Shown: piece after piece, positions 27,805-36,527 of the stretch
Position numbering within the stretch: the stretch's first letter is position 1
How the letters are laid out: each line of letters opens with the position of its first letter
NCBI RefSeq assembly: GCF_030758415.1
Contig: NZ_CP132334.1
Span: 3,353,278 to 3,417,277 of the forward strand
Direction: 5' to 3'
Length of the DNA: 64,000 nt
Source: Parvularcula sp. IMCC14364
GTDB lineage: Bacteria; Pseudomonadota; Alphaproteobacteria; Caulobacterales; Parvularculaceae
Program-made: the position numbers and the translations under genes
Notes under the pieces: generated by a model
What the model saw: only the letters and a program-made list of their open reading frames with translations
What the model was told of the DNA's origin: nothing
The model's database searches: none

Positions 27805-30216
27805 ATGAAATTCCCCCTTTCCTGGCTAAAGAAGCACCTTGAAACTGACGCGACGCTTGATGAGATCGTCGAAACAATGGTCCGTGTCGGTCTTGAGGTT
27901 GAAGAAGTTGATAACCCGGCGGAGCGCCTGAAGGACTTCACCATTGGTCATGTGCTGGAAGCCGAACCGCATCCGGATGCGGACAAGCTGCGCGTCTGCA
28001 AGGTTGCGACAAAAGATGGTGAACAGCAGATCGTTTGCGGTGCGCCGAACGCCAGAGCTGGCATCAAAGTGGCTTATGCAGCCGTCGGTACCTATGTGCC
28101 CGGCATAGATGTCACCTTGTCCAAGGCGAAAATACGTGGTGTCGAGAGTTTCGGCATGATGTGCTCTGCCCGTGAATTGGAGTTGGGCGAAGATCATGAC
28201 GGCATCATCGAAGCACCGGAAGATGCAGAAATTGGCGCATCTGTGGTGGATGTGCTGGGTGTCAATGATCCGGTTATAGATTTTGAGGTAACCCCCAACC
28301 GGCCAGACACAAATGGTGTCCTCGGCGTGGCGCGCGATCTTGCAGCCGCCGGCCTTGGCACACTGATAACGGAGCAATACGAATTGCCTGAAGGCCAGTT
28401 TGACAGCCTACAGAAGATTGAACTTGATTTCACGGAAGAGACAAAGGACGCCTGCCCCGCTTTTGGCGGCGTTTACATTCGCGGCGTTAAAAACGGTCCG
28501 TCGCCGCAATGGCTGCAGGACGCTTTGGGGAAAATTGGCCTGCGCCCCATCAGCGCATTGGTAGACATGACGAACTACGTTTCGGTTGATCGCGCTCGCC
28601 CGTTGCATGTTTATGATGCAGTCAAACTGACTGGCCCCATTCGCGCCCGCCTGGGCAGAGCAGATGATGTGCCCTTCGAGGCACTGGACGGCAAGGAATA
28701 CCAGCCTGGCGAGGCGATGACTGTCATCGCGGATGATGCCCGCGTGCTCGGTTTCGGTGGTATCATGGGCGGTGAATATTCCGGCTGTACGGCAGAAACC
28801 ACAAATGTCTTCATTGAAGCAGCCTATTTCGATCCCACACGGACCGCAAAAACGGGCCGTAAGACCGGTATCATTTCTGATGCCCGCTATCGCTTTGAGC
28901 GCGGTATCGACCCGCAGTCGATAGAAGAAGGTCTTGCCCAGGCTACCCGGCTGGTCCTGGAAATGTGTGGCGGTGAAGTCAGTCACCTGGAAATGGCTGG
29001 CGTGGCACCGGACGGGACGAAACAGATCAGTTTTCCGCCGGGTGAAGTCAAACGCCTGACCGGCCTTGATGTATCTGAAGATGATATGGAGCGTATCCTG
29101 ACGGCCCTTGGGTTTTCTGTCACGCGCAGCACGCCAGACTGGCGCGTAACCAGCCCGTCCTTCCGCCCGGATATTGAGGGCAAGGCTGATCTGGTCGAGG
29201 AAATTGCCCGCATCATCGGCCTTGATAACCTGCCGGAAGAGACCTTGCCACGGCTTGATGCGGTGGAGCGTCCCAAATATTCAAGGGCGCAGGATCGTAT
29301 CCGCTTGGCGCGCCGGGCGCTTGCGAGTGCAGGTTATCTGGAAGCGGTCACCTGGTCATTTTGTGATGCGCCCCATGCGGCTCTTTTTGGTGCGGGGCAG
29401 TCCAACCCTGATCTAGTGCTGGCAAACCCGATCTCGTCAGACCTTGGTGTTATGCGTCCCTCTGTGCTGCCCGGACTTGTCGCTGCCGCTGGGCGCAATG
29501 CGGCACGTGGCCGCAAGGACCTCGCCCTGTTTGAAGTGGGGGGGGGCTATATTTCCGATCAGCCGGATGGACAGCAAACAGTTGCTGCTGGTTTGCGTGC
29601 GCTGAATTCGCCGCGTCACTGGCAGCAGCTCAGCGCCGGTGATGGTGTCTTTGCAGCCAAGGCTGATGCCATGAAAACGCTGGAGGCAACCGGCGCTCCC
29701 GTGGCCAGTCTGATGATTATGGAAGGCGCGCCATCACATTATCACCCAGGGCGTTCCGGTATTCTCAGTATGGGGCCAAAAAATCACCTTGCTTATTCCG
29801 GTGAACTTCACCCGCGCGTCCTCAAGGAGATGGATGTGGAAGGGCCGCTTTATGCGTTTGAAGTTTTTCTCGATAAAATCCCGGTTGGTAAACAGAAGGC
29901 CACCAAGTCAAAATCTGCCTTAAACAAATCAGACCTGATGCCACTCAACAGGGATTTTGCCTTTGTGGTAGCGGCTGACATGCCGGCAGAGAACCTGCTC
30001 AAGGCCGTGCGCGGCGCAGAAAAGAAACTCATCTCCAACGTGTCATTGTTCGATGTCTATCAAGGCAAGGGCGTTGAGGAAGGTCATAAATCGCTTGCGA
30101 TTGAGGTGACCCTTCAGCCAACAGAAAAAACGCTGACAGATGAGGAAATCGAGGCAATCAGTCAGCGAATTATTGCGCAGGTTCAAAAAGCAACTGGCGC
30201 CAGCCTGCGAAGCTGA
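27805..30216 (+). CDS. pheT: Phenylalanyl-tRNA synthetase beta subunit
   Basis: 803 residues. N-terminal EMAP/OB-type tRNA-binding domain (about 40-150; IVCGAPNARAG), B3/4 editing domain (about 210-385; NYVSVDRARPLHVYDA), B5 domain, and a C-terminal ferredoxin-fold anticodon-binding domain (about 705-800; LMPLNRDFAFVV). Full family length. Starts 10 bases after the inserted hypothetical gene. Confidence 0.97.
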   Translation: MKFPLSWLKKHLETDATLDEIVETMVRVGLEVEEVDNPAERLKDFTIGHVLEAEPHPDADKLRVCKVATKDGEQQIVCGAPNARAGIKVAYAAVGTYVPGIDVTLSKAKIRGVESFGMMCSARELELGEDHDGIIEAPEDAEIGASVVDVLGVNDPVIDFEVTPNRPDTNGVLGVARDLAAAGLGTLITEQYELPEGQFDSLQKIELDFTEETKDACPAFGGVYIRGVKNGPSPQWLQDALGKIGLRPISALVDMTNYVSVDRARPLHVYDAVKLTGPIRARLGRADDVPFEALDGKEYQPGEAMTVIADDARVLGFGGIMGGEYSGCTAETTNVFIEAAYFDPTRTAKTGRKTGIISDARYRFERGIDPQSIEEGLAQATRLVLEMCGGEVSHLEMAGVAPDGTKQISFPPGEVKRLTGLDVSEDDMERILTALGFSVTRSTPDWRVTSPSFRPDIEGKADLVEEIARIIGLDNLPEETLPRLDAVERPKYSRAQDRIRLARRALASAGYLEAVTWSFCDAPHAALFGAGQSNPDLVLANPISSDLGVMRPSVLPGLVAAAGRNAARGRKDLALFEVGGGYISDQPDGQQTVAAGLRALNSPRHWQQLSAGDGVFAAKADAMKTLEATGAPVASLMIMEGAPSHYHPGRSGILSMGPKNHLAYSGELHPRVLKEMDVEGPLYAFEVFLDKIPVGKQKATKSKSALNKSDLMPLNRDFAFVVAADMPAENLLKAVRGAEKKLISNVSLFDVYQGKGVEEGHKSLAIEVTLQPTEKTLTDEEIEAISQRIIAQVQKATGASLRS

Positions 30217-30218
30217 CC

Positions 30219-30920
30219 GTGGTGCAGGATCTTTCCAACTGGCAAATCTGCCCTTTGCCGGGTGATCGGGAGCTTCCGGGACGTCTTGTAAATTTGATGC
30301 CGTTTGATGCGCCCGCGCATAGCGCTCAACTTTTTGAGGCTGTGTGTCAGGAAGGGGCGGCGGAAATCTGGCAGTGGCTTCCTCTGGAGCAGCCACAAAG
30401 TGCCCGTCAGTTTCAGTCTGACTACACACAGCTTGTTGCGACACACGGTTGGCGCACGCTTGTTATTCACAGCAAAAAATTGGACAGACTGCTGGGGGTG
30501 TTTTCATTCATGCGGTTGCGCCCGGAAGTCGGGTCCGCCGAAATCGGCGCGGTAACCTATGGCCCCGACCTGCAGCGCACGCCAGAAGCAACCGAGGCGT
30601 TTTATCTCGCCAGCCGACACCTGTTTGAGGATTGCGGTTACCGTCGCTTTGAGTGGAAATGCAATCATCTGAATACCCCATCCCGCCGCGCAGCGCTGCG
30701 ATATGGTTTTACATTTGAAGGGCAGTTCCGCCAGGACATGGTGGTGAAAGGTCAGAACCGTGACACGGACTGGTATTCCATGCTCGATCGTGAATGGCCC
30801 ATATGTGCCCGGGCTTTCGAAAAATGGCTCTTGCCAGAAAATTTTGAGGAAGCCGGGCAGCAGAAAAAGAAACTGGAACATATCCGCGAAACACTTGCGC
30901 GCGCAGAAGCAAAAAAGTAA
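30219..30920 (+). CDS. GNAT-family N-acetyltransferase, RimJ/RimL-like
   Basis: 233 residues from GTG 30219, two bases after the pheT stop. The GNAT core shows YGFTFEGQFRQDMVVKGQNRDTDWYSMLDREW at the C-terminal half and NTPSRRAALRYGF, which binds acetyl-CoA and marks the RimJ/L subgroup. A charged coiled tail (EAGQQKKKLEHI) ends the protein. Substrate could be a protein N-terminus or small molecule. Confidence 0.83.
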   Translation: MVQDLSNWQICPLPGDRELPGRLVNLMPFDAPAHSAQLFEAVCQEGAAEIWQWLPLEQPQSARQFQSDYTQLVATHGWRTLVIHSKKLDRLLGVFSFMRLRPEVGSAEIGAVTYGPDLQRTPEATEAFYLASRHLFEDCGYRRFEWKCNHLNTPSRRAALRYGFTFEGQFRQDMVVKGQNRDTDWYSMLDREWPICARAFEKWLLPENFEEAGQQKKKLEHIRETLARAEAKK

Positions 30921-30933
30921 TTTCCCTATTACC

Positions 30934-31008
30934 GCCGCTGTAGCTCAGGGGTAGAGCAGTTCATTCGTAATGAAAAGGTCGGGAGTTCAAATCTCTTCAG
31001 CGGCACCA
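30934..31008 (+). tRNA. tRNA-Thr (anticodon CGT)
   Basis: A 75-nt cloverleaf: acceptor GCCGCTG pairs with CAGCGGC, D arm GCTC/GAGC, anticodon loop TTCGTAA giving CGT, T arm GGGAG/CTCTT with two G-U pairs, and an encoded CCA. One mismatch sits at the base of the anticodon stem. The AT-rich island begins at the next base, so this tRNA probably served as its entry site. Confidence 0.95.
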
Positions 31009-31168
31009 GATTTTGATGTGCAATACCAAAATGTGGAACAGTTATAATGAGGCAGGACAACCGTATTTCTTTAGTTTTTTTTCGCTAAGATTTGTCTTGA
31101 GGCAATTCAGCAGTTGACTCCTAAGTTAAATTTCTTTGTCGTTATGTTTGCTAAAGGGAGGAGAAAAT

Positions 31169-31288
31169 ATGATCGGCGCTGCAAATGATACCATATTGTT
31201 GAGTGAAGATGATCAGCAAACATCTGGAGTGAATGTTCTTTCCAATGATGTGATTAGTGTTCTGGACCTAGGGTGTGGACTCAATTGA
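31169..31288 (+). pseudogene. Short cadherin/VCBS-like adhesin fragment broken by an insertion sequence
   Basis: GGGAGGAG precedes ATG 31169. The frame encodes about 34 residues, including AANDTILLSEDDQQTSGVNVLSNDV, before entering the IS at 31271 and stopping at 31286. The NVLSNDV pattern and the preceding 'ND-x-EDD' run are typical of one repeat of large RTX/cadherin-like adhesins. Joining across the IS (removing one TA) gives only 12 more residues, so the fragment was already short before the IS arrived. It is likely a remnant at the island edge. Confidence 0.5.
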
Positions 31289-31652
31289 TCCAGCATTTTG
31301 CTGCGAAGAGATATATCATGTTGATGAAGTTCCTTCGAGATTTCTCGAACCGTGTAGCCAGCCGTCTCATGTCTTTCATTTTGCAGAAGAACCGCTCGAC
31401 AATATTACGCATGGCGTAAAGGCTGGTGTCATGCGGGACCGGATTGCGCGCATTGGACTTGGCGGGAATAACCGCCAACGCACCTTCATCGGCGATATCG
31501 CGCCTGATCTTCGCACTGCCATAGGCTTTGTCCAGGACCATCGCCAGAGGCGGCATCTCCCAGTCGAGGAAGACATTCATCACCTGGCTGTCATGAACAT
31601 GGCCGCCAGTGACCTCAATGCGCAATGGCCTGCCATTTTCATCTACGGCCAC
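31281..31652 (-). CDS. IS427-like transposase, second frame (copy 1)
   Basis: Carries the rest of the DDE domain: GRPLRIEVTGGHVHDSQ, then Asp in MVLDKAYGSAKIR and Glu in NIVERFFCKMKDMRRLATRFEK. Open reading continues upstream of the nominal start to the frameshift run near 31710, so it is probably made only as a fusion with the first frame. Confidence 0.85.
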   Translation of the reverse strand: MAVDENGRPLRIEVTGGHVHDSQVMNVFLDWEMPPLAMVLDKAYGSAKIRRDIADEGALAVIPAKSNARNPVPHDTSLYAMRNIVERFFCKMKDMRRLATRFEKSRRNFINMIYLFAAKCWIN

Positions 31653-32029
31653 GTGAACTTTGCTTGTGCGACCGCCCCGTGAGCGTCCAATATCTTCCGC
31701 CAGTTCCCCCTTTTTGAGCCACTCGCTGCGCGGTGAGCTTTGACAATCGAGGCGTCTATGAAGATCAGACTGTCCTCACATTCTTCAGCGAGCGCATCGA
31801 ATATGCCCTTCCAGACGCCGCGCTCGCCCCACCTGTTATACCGATTGTAAGCAGTCGTGTACGGTCCATATCGTTCCGGCAAGTCCCGCCATGGCGCGCC
31901 TGTGCGCAAAATGTAAAAGATGCCGTTCAGGATCGTACGATCATCTTTGCGCTTCGGGCCGCGGCTAACCTTTGGCAACAACGGTTCAATCACCGCCCAT
32001 TCTTCATCCGACAAATCAAACCGCGCCAT
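31643..32029 (-). CDS. IS427-like transposase, first frame (copy 1)
   Basis: 128 residues opening MARFDLSDEEWAVIEPLLP, the IS5-family N-terminal domain, with the first catalytic Asp in FIDASIVKAH. The continuing frame lies at -1; a CCCCCTTTTT run at 31706-31715 (A5G5 on the coding strand) is the likely frameshift site producing a fused transposase. Confidence 0.88.
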   Translation of the reverse strand: MARFDLSDEEWAVIEPLLPKVSRGPKRKDDRTILNGIFYILRTGAPWRDLPERYGPYTTAYNRYNRWGERGVWKGIFDALAEECEDSLIFIDASIVKAHRAASGSKRGNWRKILDAHGAVAQAKFTWP

Positions 32030-32138
32030 TTAAGACTCCCTTTCGGAAATCCCTGAATCACGCTTTGCACAAACAAATCAATCAGTTAAATTGGGTACAG
32101 ACCCTAGAAACCGCCCACATACACGCTAAATAACAATA

Positions 32139-32546
32139 ATGACAGACCAATCTAATGATAATCCTACCACAGTCTGTTACGATGGCAGCTGCCCAATTTG
32201 CCTAGTCGAGATTCGAACGCTCAAAACGGCATTAGGGCCTGATCAACGTTTTAACTTCGAAGATGTATCTGACGACGTACGTCCTCTTTCTTGTGACGTT
32301 TCACGTGATCGAATGATGGCCCGATTTCACGTAAAAATACCAAGTGGAGAAATTGTATCAGGTGCACAAGCATTTACAGAAATCTGGAGTAAGGTTCGAG
32401 GCCTTGCATGGCTGAGACCTTTGGGACGATTTCCTGTAAGCCGCGCAATACTGAATGGACTGTACTTCTGCTTTTTGTTGGTAAGACCAATATTGCAGGA
32501 TACCGTTCGCTCAGTGACGAACGCGAAACAAAGATTGCTCAAGTGA
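32139..32546 (+). CDS. DCC-family (DUF393) thiol-disulfide oxidoreductase-like protein
   Basis: 135 residues. The signature CYDGSCPICLVEI holds the DxxCxxC redox motif that gives the family its name. Later WLRPLGRFPVSRAILNGLYFCFLLVRP forms the conserved C-terminal helix. Members are thought to act in thiol-disulfide exchange and often sit in light- or photolyase-associated gene sets of marine bacteria. First intact gene of the island. Confidence 0.85.
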   Translation: MTDQSNDNPTTVCYDGSCPICLVEIRTLKTALGPDQRFNFEDVSDDVRPLSCDVSRDRMMARFHVKIPSGEIVSGAQAFTEIWSKVRGLAWLRPLGRFPVSRAILNGLYFCFLLVRPILQDTVRSVTNAKQRLLK

Positions 32547-32629
32547 ACGCAATGCCGTTCAGCCTGATTTTGTAGGATGTCGCTATGCTATTCGCGCATG
32601 TAACTGTTACTGAAAAACTTCAGAGTACA

Positions 32630-32929
32630 TCAAGTGGCAAGCTCTAACATTTCTACATTGTTCCCGTCTGGATCCTTAATGTATACGGAGCGAGTGCCAT
32701 CTCTGTGCGGAATTGGTTCTCCGTACCGATCAATGCCTTCTTGTACAATCGCAAAATGGTAAGGATGCTGTTCTGCTAAAACCAGAGCAAGATACATGTT
32801 ATTGAATTTTATTAGGGCCCAAGAATCATCTTGATATTCAATTTCACAATTAAACGATTCCTTATACCATTTCATCGAATCGCCGATACAGCGAACCTGT
32901 ATGGCCACGTGATGCACTTCATCTAGCAT
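32630..32929 (-). CDS. VOC/glyoxalase-fold protein
   Basis: 99 residues from ATG 32929. The opening LDEVHHVAIQVRCIGDSMKWYKESF and the closing RSVYIKDPDGNNVEMLEL are the two strands-and-metal motifs of a single VOC module; His7 and the terminal Glu are candidate metal ligands. Such short proteins dimerise to build the active site. It lies 17 bases downstream of the Coq7-like gene on the same strand, so they are likely co-transcribed. Substrate unknown. Confidence 0.8.
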   Translation of the reverse strand: MLDEVHHVAIQVRCIGDSMKWYKESFNCEIEYQDDSWALIKFNNMYLALVLAEQHPYHFAIVQEGIDRYGEPIPHRDGTRSVYIKDPDGNNVEMLELAT

Positions 32930-32946
32930 TTTCACACCTGTACGAA

Positions 32947-33534
32947 TTAAATAATCTTCGCTATGCTTACAGCTGCAACTGAACCATTCTCGACGAGACT
33001 GACCCAAATCTTATCTAAAATTCCGCGTTGCCCTGAAAGACCACTCTCAGCATCATTTCTGTGGTGGACTTCTTCAGCACAACACCGTTTTAAAACAAGC
33101 TGCAGATCTGAATATCCTTCGTGGTCATTTAGGAATTCAATTTGTTCATTGTAATGCTCCTCGACGAAGGATTCTACAGCTGAGATAGTGGAACAAAAAG
33201 TCTTGTATCCAAAAAGGGTAGAAAGAAACCCAAGTCCCGCACCCAGTATCTTCCATATCATTAGTAGTCGGCATCGTGATTCGACCGGCACCAGTTGATC
33301 CATAACAACGAGGTGTCGTTTTTCAGATTGGATATGGTTCTTCGCCATTCGCCTTATCTTTGGGGACCAAAGGGCTAACAGAGCACCTCTATAAATCCAA
33401 ACAGCCCCCGTTTCTCCAGCATGATTGGACCTCATCCATGCTCTCATCGCCAATGGAACCGCAACAGAATCTGCTGGGTATTCTTTGATGATACGGATTT
33501 GGTGCGAGGTAGTATTTTCCTGAAGATTTGTCAT
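32947..33534 (-). CDS. Coq7/UbiM-like di-iron monooxygenase (demethoxyubiquinone hydroxylase family)
   Basis: 195 residues from ATG 33534. The ferritin-like di-iron motifs are in order: NHAGETGAVWIYRG, SEKRHLVVMD, VESFVEEHYNEQI and CCAEEVHHRNDA, giving the E-ExxH repeats expected for a carboxylate-bridged iron pair. Coq7 hydroxylates demethoxyubiquinone in ubiquinone synthesis. Here it is on an island beside a peroxiredoxin, so it may be an accessory or specialised copy. No good ribosome site was seen before the ATG. Confidence 0.82.
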   Translation of the reverse strand: MTNLQENTTSHQIRIIKEYPADSVAVPLAMRAWMRSNHAGETGAVWIYRGALLALWSPKIRRMAKNHIQSEKRHLVVMDQLVPVESRCRLLMIWKILGAGLGFLSTLFGYKTFCSTISAVESFVEEHYNEQIEFLNDHEGYSDLQLVLKRCCAEEVHHRNDAESGLSGQRGILDKIWVSLVENGSVAAVSIAKII

Positions 33535-33765
33535 AGCAAAAGTGACGTACCGCCTCTCCAACTGAACTAACCCATTACATAGGTGACTGCTAGCGAACGG
33601 CCACAATATTGAATTCTCTTTTTTAGTGCAACGGTCTACGTTTCAAACGCTTTTCCAATGCATGACACAATCAGTTTTTTCGATCATTCCTATTTGAATT
33701 TTTGATTTCTCTAGGTGAGAGAGCAACCTATCTCCAGGGTCGTGTTTATTAATTTGGAGATTATA

Positions 33766-34299
33766 ATGAAAGTACCAAGTGTTACATTCCGTACTCGTGT
33801 CCGTGACGAAAGTGTCCAAGGTCCAAACCCATATCGCTGGCAAGATCTGACAAGCGATAGGTTATTTGAGTGCAAAAGAGTTGTTCTCTTCGCTCTGCCA
33901 GGAGCTTTTACACCTACATGCTCATCAACTCACCTTCCAGGCTTCGAAGAGAATTACGATCACTTCAAACAATTGGGAGTTGATGAAGTAGTTTGCTTAA
34001 GTGTGAATGATGCTTTTGTGATGCACCAGTGGGGAAGACATCAAGGTGTGGAGAAAGTCCTGCTTCTGCCTGACGGGTCAGCTGAATTCACTCGAAAAAT
34101 GGGAATGCTTGTTGAAAAAGACAATTTAGGTTTTGGCATGCGTTCTTGGAGATATTCAGCACTCATCGATAATGGCGAGATCGTGAAATTGTTCACAGAG
34201 CCAGGATTTTGCGACAACGCAGAGGATGATCCATTTCTAGTATCCGATGCTGAAACAATGCTCGGATATCTAAGGGGTTCTGAAAAAGCCGCAGCGTAG
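33766..34299 (+). CDS. Peroxiredoxin, Prx5 type
   Basis: 177 residues from ATG 33766, preceded by TTTGGAGATTATA. The peroxidatic cysteine is in FALPGAFTPTCSSTHLPGFEENY; SVNDAFVMHQWG and the C-terminal FCDNAEDDPF also match Prx5. It reduces hydrogen or organic peroxides using glutathione or thioredoxin. Divergent from the Coq7-like gene across a 231-bp AT-rich promoter region. Fits a photo-oxidative-stress role for the island. Confidence 0.92.
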   Translation: MKVPSVTFRTRVRDESVQGPNPYRWQDLTSDRLFECKRVVLFALPGAFTPTCSSTHLPGFEENYDHFKQLGVDEVVCLSVNDAFVMHQWGRHQGVEKVLLLPDGSAEFTRKMGMLVEKDNLGFGMRSWRYSALIDNGEIVKLFTEPGFCDNAEDDPFLVSDAETMLGYLRGSEKAAA

Positions 34300-34337
34300 G
34301 TTGCCTGGTTCGCTGGGTATTTAGCACTGTGATGTCA

Positions 34338-34347
34338 GGGGGGGGGG
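34338..34347 (+). repeat. Run of ten G residues
   Basis: A homopolymer of ten G lies 39 bases after the peroxiredoxin stop and about 97 bases before an insertion sequence. It is in no recognised gene. Such tracts can change length by slippage; no coding consequence is visible here. Confidence 0.8.
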
Positions 34348-34443
34348 AGCAGTGATGGGGACTGCAACTTCCTTTAGCCAAGTATTGCTCGACGTCATTC
34401 CTCAATAGGAGAGCTTATAAGCACGACGTCGAGAAAATCCTTA

Positions 34444-35373
34444 GAGCCTGATCCAAAAGTATCTGGGTGATTTCAACGACTTATGATTCTCTTTGTTTGC
34501 TTAAGACACGGAGGATCAGATGAGTTGGAATGAAACCACCCGCACATATTATGACCGCAGTTTCCTGCGCTATGCAAGTGATCTGACGGACGACGAATGG
34601 GCTTTGATTGAACCTGAAATACCTCTTCCAAATCGGATGGGGCGTCCTCGCAAGTGGCCGATGCGGGAGATCATGAACGCCTTGTTGTATATCGCGTCTA
34701 CTGGCTGCCAATGGCGCATGTTACCAAGGGATTTCCCGCCTTTTTCGACGGTTCAGAAATATTTTTATTGGTGGCGTGATGACAGATTGCTGGAAAAGAT
34801 CAATCACCGCCTGCTGTTTGAATGCCGCGAAGCACACGGCAGAAGCCCACACCCCAGCGCAGGTGTGATCGATAGCCAGTCGGTTAAAACCACAGAAAGT
34901 GGCGGTATTACTGGCTTTGACGCGGGCAAAAATATAAAAGGCCGCAAGCGGCATATTCTGACGGATACGGAAGGCTTTCTGGTGACAGCACTTGTGCATG
35001 CCGCGGATGTACAGGATCGCGACGGCGCACCAGCGGTGTTGATGGAAGCGCGAGACAAATTTCCATGGCTTCGCCATATCTTTGCCGATGGTGGCTATGC
35101 GGGAGATAAGCTAAAGCGCAAACTTAAAAAAGTCGGTCCATTCCGGATGGAAATCATCAAGCGATCCGATAAAATGAAAGGCTTTAAAGTCCTGCCCCGG
35201 CGATGGGTCGTAGAACGCACATTCGCATGGTTAGGGCGATCACGCCGTCTCGCCAAGGATTGGGAACGATGCTGGACCTCAGCTATCGCATGGCTATTCA
35301 TGGCTCACATCCGTATCGCAACAAGACGACTGGCAAGAGCATGTTTCATATGAAAGACTTTTGATTCAGACTC
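34444..35373 (+). mobile_element. IS5-family (IS1031-like) insertion sequence, copy 1
   Basis: A 930-bp element with inverted ends GAGCCTGATCCAAAAG and GAGTCTGAATCAAAAG, and a TTA target duplication at 34441-34443 and 35374-35376. An apparently identical copy is at 52005-52934 with a TAA duplication. TNA targets fit the IS1031 group. Confidence 0.94.
34520..35353 (+). CDS. IS5-family transposase (copy 1)
   Basis: 277 residues, single frame, with AGGATCAG before the ATG. N-terminal YASDLTDDEWALIEPEIP; the DDE triad is in IDSQSVKTT, FADGGYAGDKL and VVERTFAWLGRSRRLAKDWE. Intact, so the element may be active. Confidence 0.93.
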   Translation: MSWNETTRTYYDRSFLRYASDLTDDEWALIEPEIPLPNRMGRPRKWPMREIMNALLYIASTGCQWRMLPRDFPPFSTVQKYFYWWRDDRLLEKINHRLLFECREAHGRSPHPSAGVIDSQSVKTTESGGITGFDAGKNIKGRKRHILTDTEGFLVTALVHAADVQDRDGAPAVLMEARDKFPWLRHIFADGGYAGDKLKRKLKKVGPFRMEIIKRSDKMKGFKVLPRRWVVERTFAWLGRSRRLAKDWERCWTSAIAWLFMAHIRIATRRLARACFI

Positions 35374-35544
35374 TTAGAGGATACAGCCGTTGGCCATTCT
35401 TAATGAGTAATCTTGCGGTTGTACAGGCGTACTAGACATCTGTAGAGCTTGCCCTAATTCAATTTGGGTGAAGTTGAGGTTTGCGCAGGACTGGACTCAA
35501 ACAGAATTGGGTAAAACGCTCAATTCACTCGAGCAGGGTATCCC

Positions 35545-35664
35545 ATGAGCAAAAGGAACTTACCCTCCAAACTATGTCCTGTTTGCGAACGTCCCTTTAA
35601 TTGGCGGAAGAAGTGGAAAAGGAACTGGGATAATGTCGTTTATTGTTCAGATCGAGGCGAATGA
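35545..35664 (+). CDS. DUF2256 small zinc-finger-like protein, fourth cysteine lost
   Basis: 39 residues: [18 protein letters not shown], then [10 protein letters not shown] and [10 protein letters not shown]. This is the DUF2256 pattern, whose usual ending is YCSDRC or YCSERC; here the last Cys is Gly (a single T-to-G change would explain it), so the four-Cys site is incomplete. The ATG overlaps a TGA of an upstream frame (ATGA), and its 3' end overlaps the next gene. DUF2256 genes are often found beside cryptochrome/photolyase genes. Confidence 0.7.
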   Translation: MSKRNLPSKLCPVCERPFNWRKKWKRNWDNVVYCSDRGE

Positions 35665-35869
35665 CTTGGATGGAATTTGTCTGCTCAAACCACCGATAGG
35701 TCCTGTTCGTAGCAAAATTGATTTTGCGATTGTAGGTATCGACACTCAAGTTTGTCAGTACTCTAGAAAATATGATCGTATGATTTGGCCACATGCAAAA
35801 AAAGGGTTTTTTGGATTGAAGAAAAAGATCCCAGAGATTCTTGCGGCACTCGAAATTCATTACACATAG
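35633..35869 (+). CDS. Hypothetical small protein, overlapping DUF2256
   Basis: 78 residues, no family recognised. A patterned C-terminal half ([20 protein letters not shown], then KKIPEIL) looks conserved rather than random, with a basic, amphipathic character. Its start overlaps the DUF2256 frame by 32 bases, and it is 12 bases before the DUF4174 gene, so the three appear co-transcribed. It may be a fragment of a larger protein whose 5' part was lost to the nearby IS. Confidence 0.5.
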   Translation: MSFIVQIEANDLDGICLLKPPIGPVRSKIDFAIVGIDTQVCQYSRKYDRMIWPHAKKGFFGLKKKIPEILAALEIHYT

Positions 35870-35881
35870 GAAAAGTCTAAT

Positions 35882-36349
35882 ATGTCCGTTTTTATTCTCT
35901 TATTCTCTATATTCACAGCGTTGCAAACAGTTGATGAGCCGTCTTCTAATGCGGACTTATTATTGATGGAGCGAAATTTATCAGATTATATTTGGGATAA
36001 ACGTCTATTGATAATTTCAAGCGATCGGGATTCGGACCTGTTGGTTGAACAGTTGACGCTACTTTCAGAGGTAACTAACGATCTTGAAGAGCGCGATCTT
36101 GTTGTTATTCAAGTTAGTGGTTATCGATCATTTGCATTATTCGGCGATGCCGTCGCCCCAGCCGCAAAGGGCCTGAAAGACAAGTTTTCGCTTGGCAAAA
36201 GTCAAAATTACAAAGCGATACTCGTCGGCAAAGACGGCACGGTTAAACAGCGCTGGGAAACTGTGTTTGATCCAACTGATTTGTTCACAATAATTGACGC
36301 AATGCCAATGCGAATTCGTGAATTAGATAGCTCGGTGTCTGAACAATAA
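35882..36349 (+). CDS. DUF4174 protein with N-terminal signal/anchor
   Basis: 155 residues. Residues 1-16 are hydrophobic, probably a signal peptide. The mature part has WDKRLLIISSDRD, then YKAILVGKDGTVKQRWETVFDPTDLFTIIDAMPMR, which is the DUF4174 signature; the predicted fold is thioredoxin-like without the CxxC motif. Function unknown. An AGGAAAAG lies about nine bases before the ATG. Confidence 0.8.
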   Translation: MSVFILLFSIFTALQTVDEPSSNADLLLMERNLSDYIWDKRLLIISSDRDSDLLVEQLTLLSEVTNDLEERDLVVIQVSGYRSFALFGDAVAPAAKGLKDKFSLGKSQNYKAILVGKDGTVKQRWETVFDPTDLFTIIDAMPMRIRELDSSVSEQ

Positions 36350-36527
36350 TTTTTTGAAATATAGGAGTTGTTGATCTTTATAAGAACTAATACGAAAATG
36401 TATTTTATGAAAATTCACCTCAAGATTTCAGCTGCAATTGCATTTTTTTGGAATCATCTTGTTCCCACTGACGTGAGCCCCAATTGGTCCCTCATTTGAA
36501 TGGAGAGTCCGTCAACAGGAGACGGAC

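Larger units (their letters stand above)
31271..32104 (-). mobile_element. IS5-family (IS427-like) insertion sequence, copy 1
   Basis: An 834-bp element with imperfect terminal inverted repeats (GGGTGTGGACTCAATTGA left; GGGTCTGTACCCAATTTAA as right complement) and a TA duplication at 31269-31270 and 32105-32106. The transposase is in two overlapping frames. An apparently identical copy lies at 44873-45706 in the same orientation. Confidence 0.93.

Noticed and set aside
31275..31682. Plus-strand frame inside IS copy 1 (also 44877-45284)
   Set aside because: Lies opposite the transposase and carries no family motif; a shadow frame.
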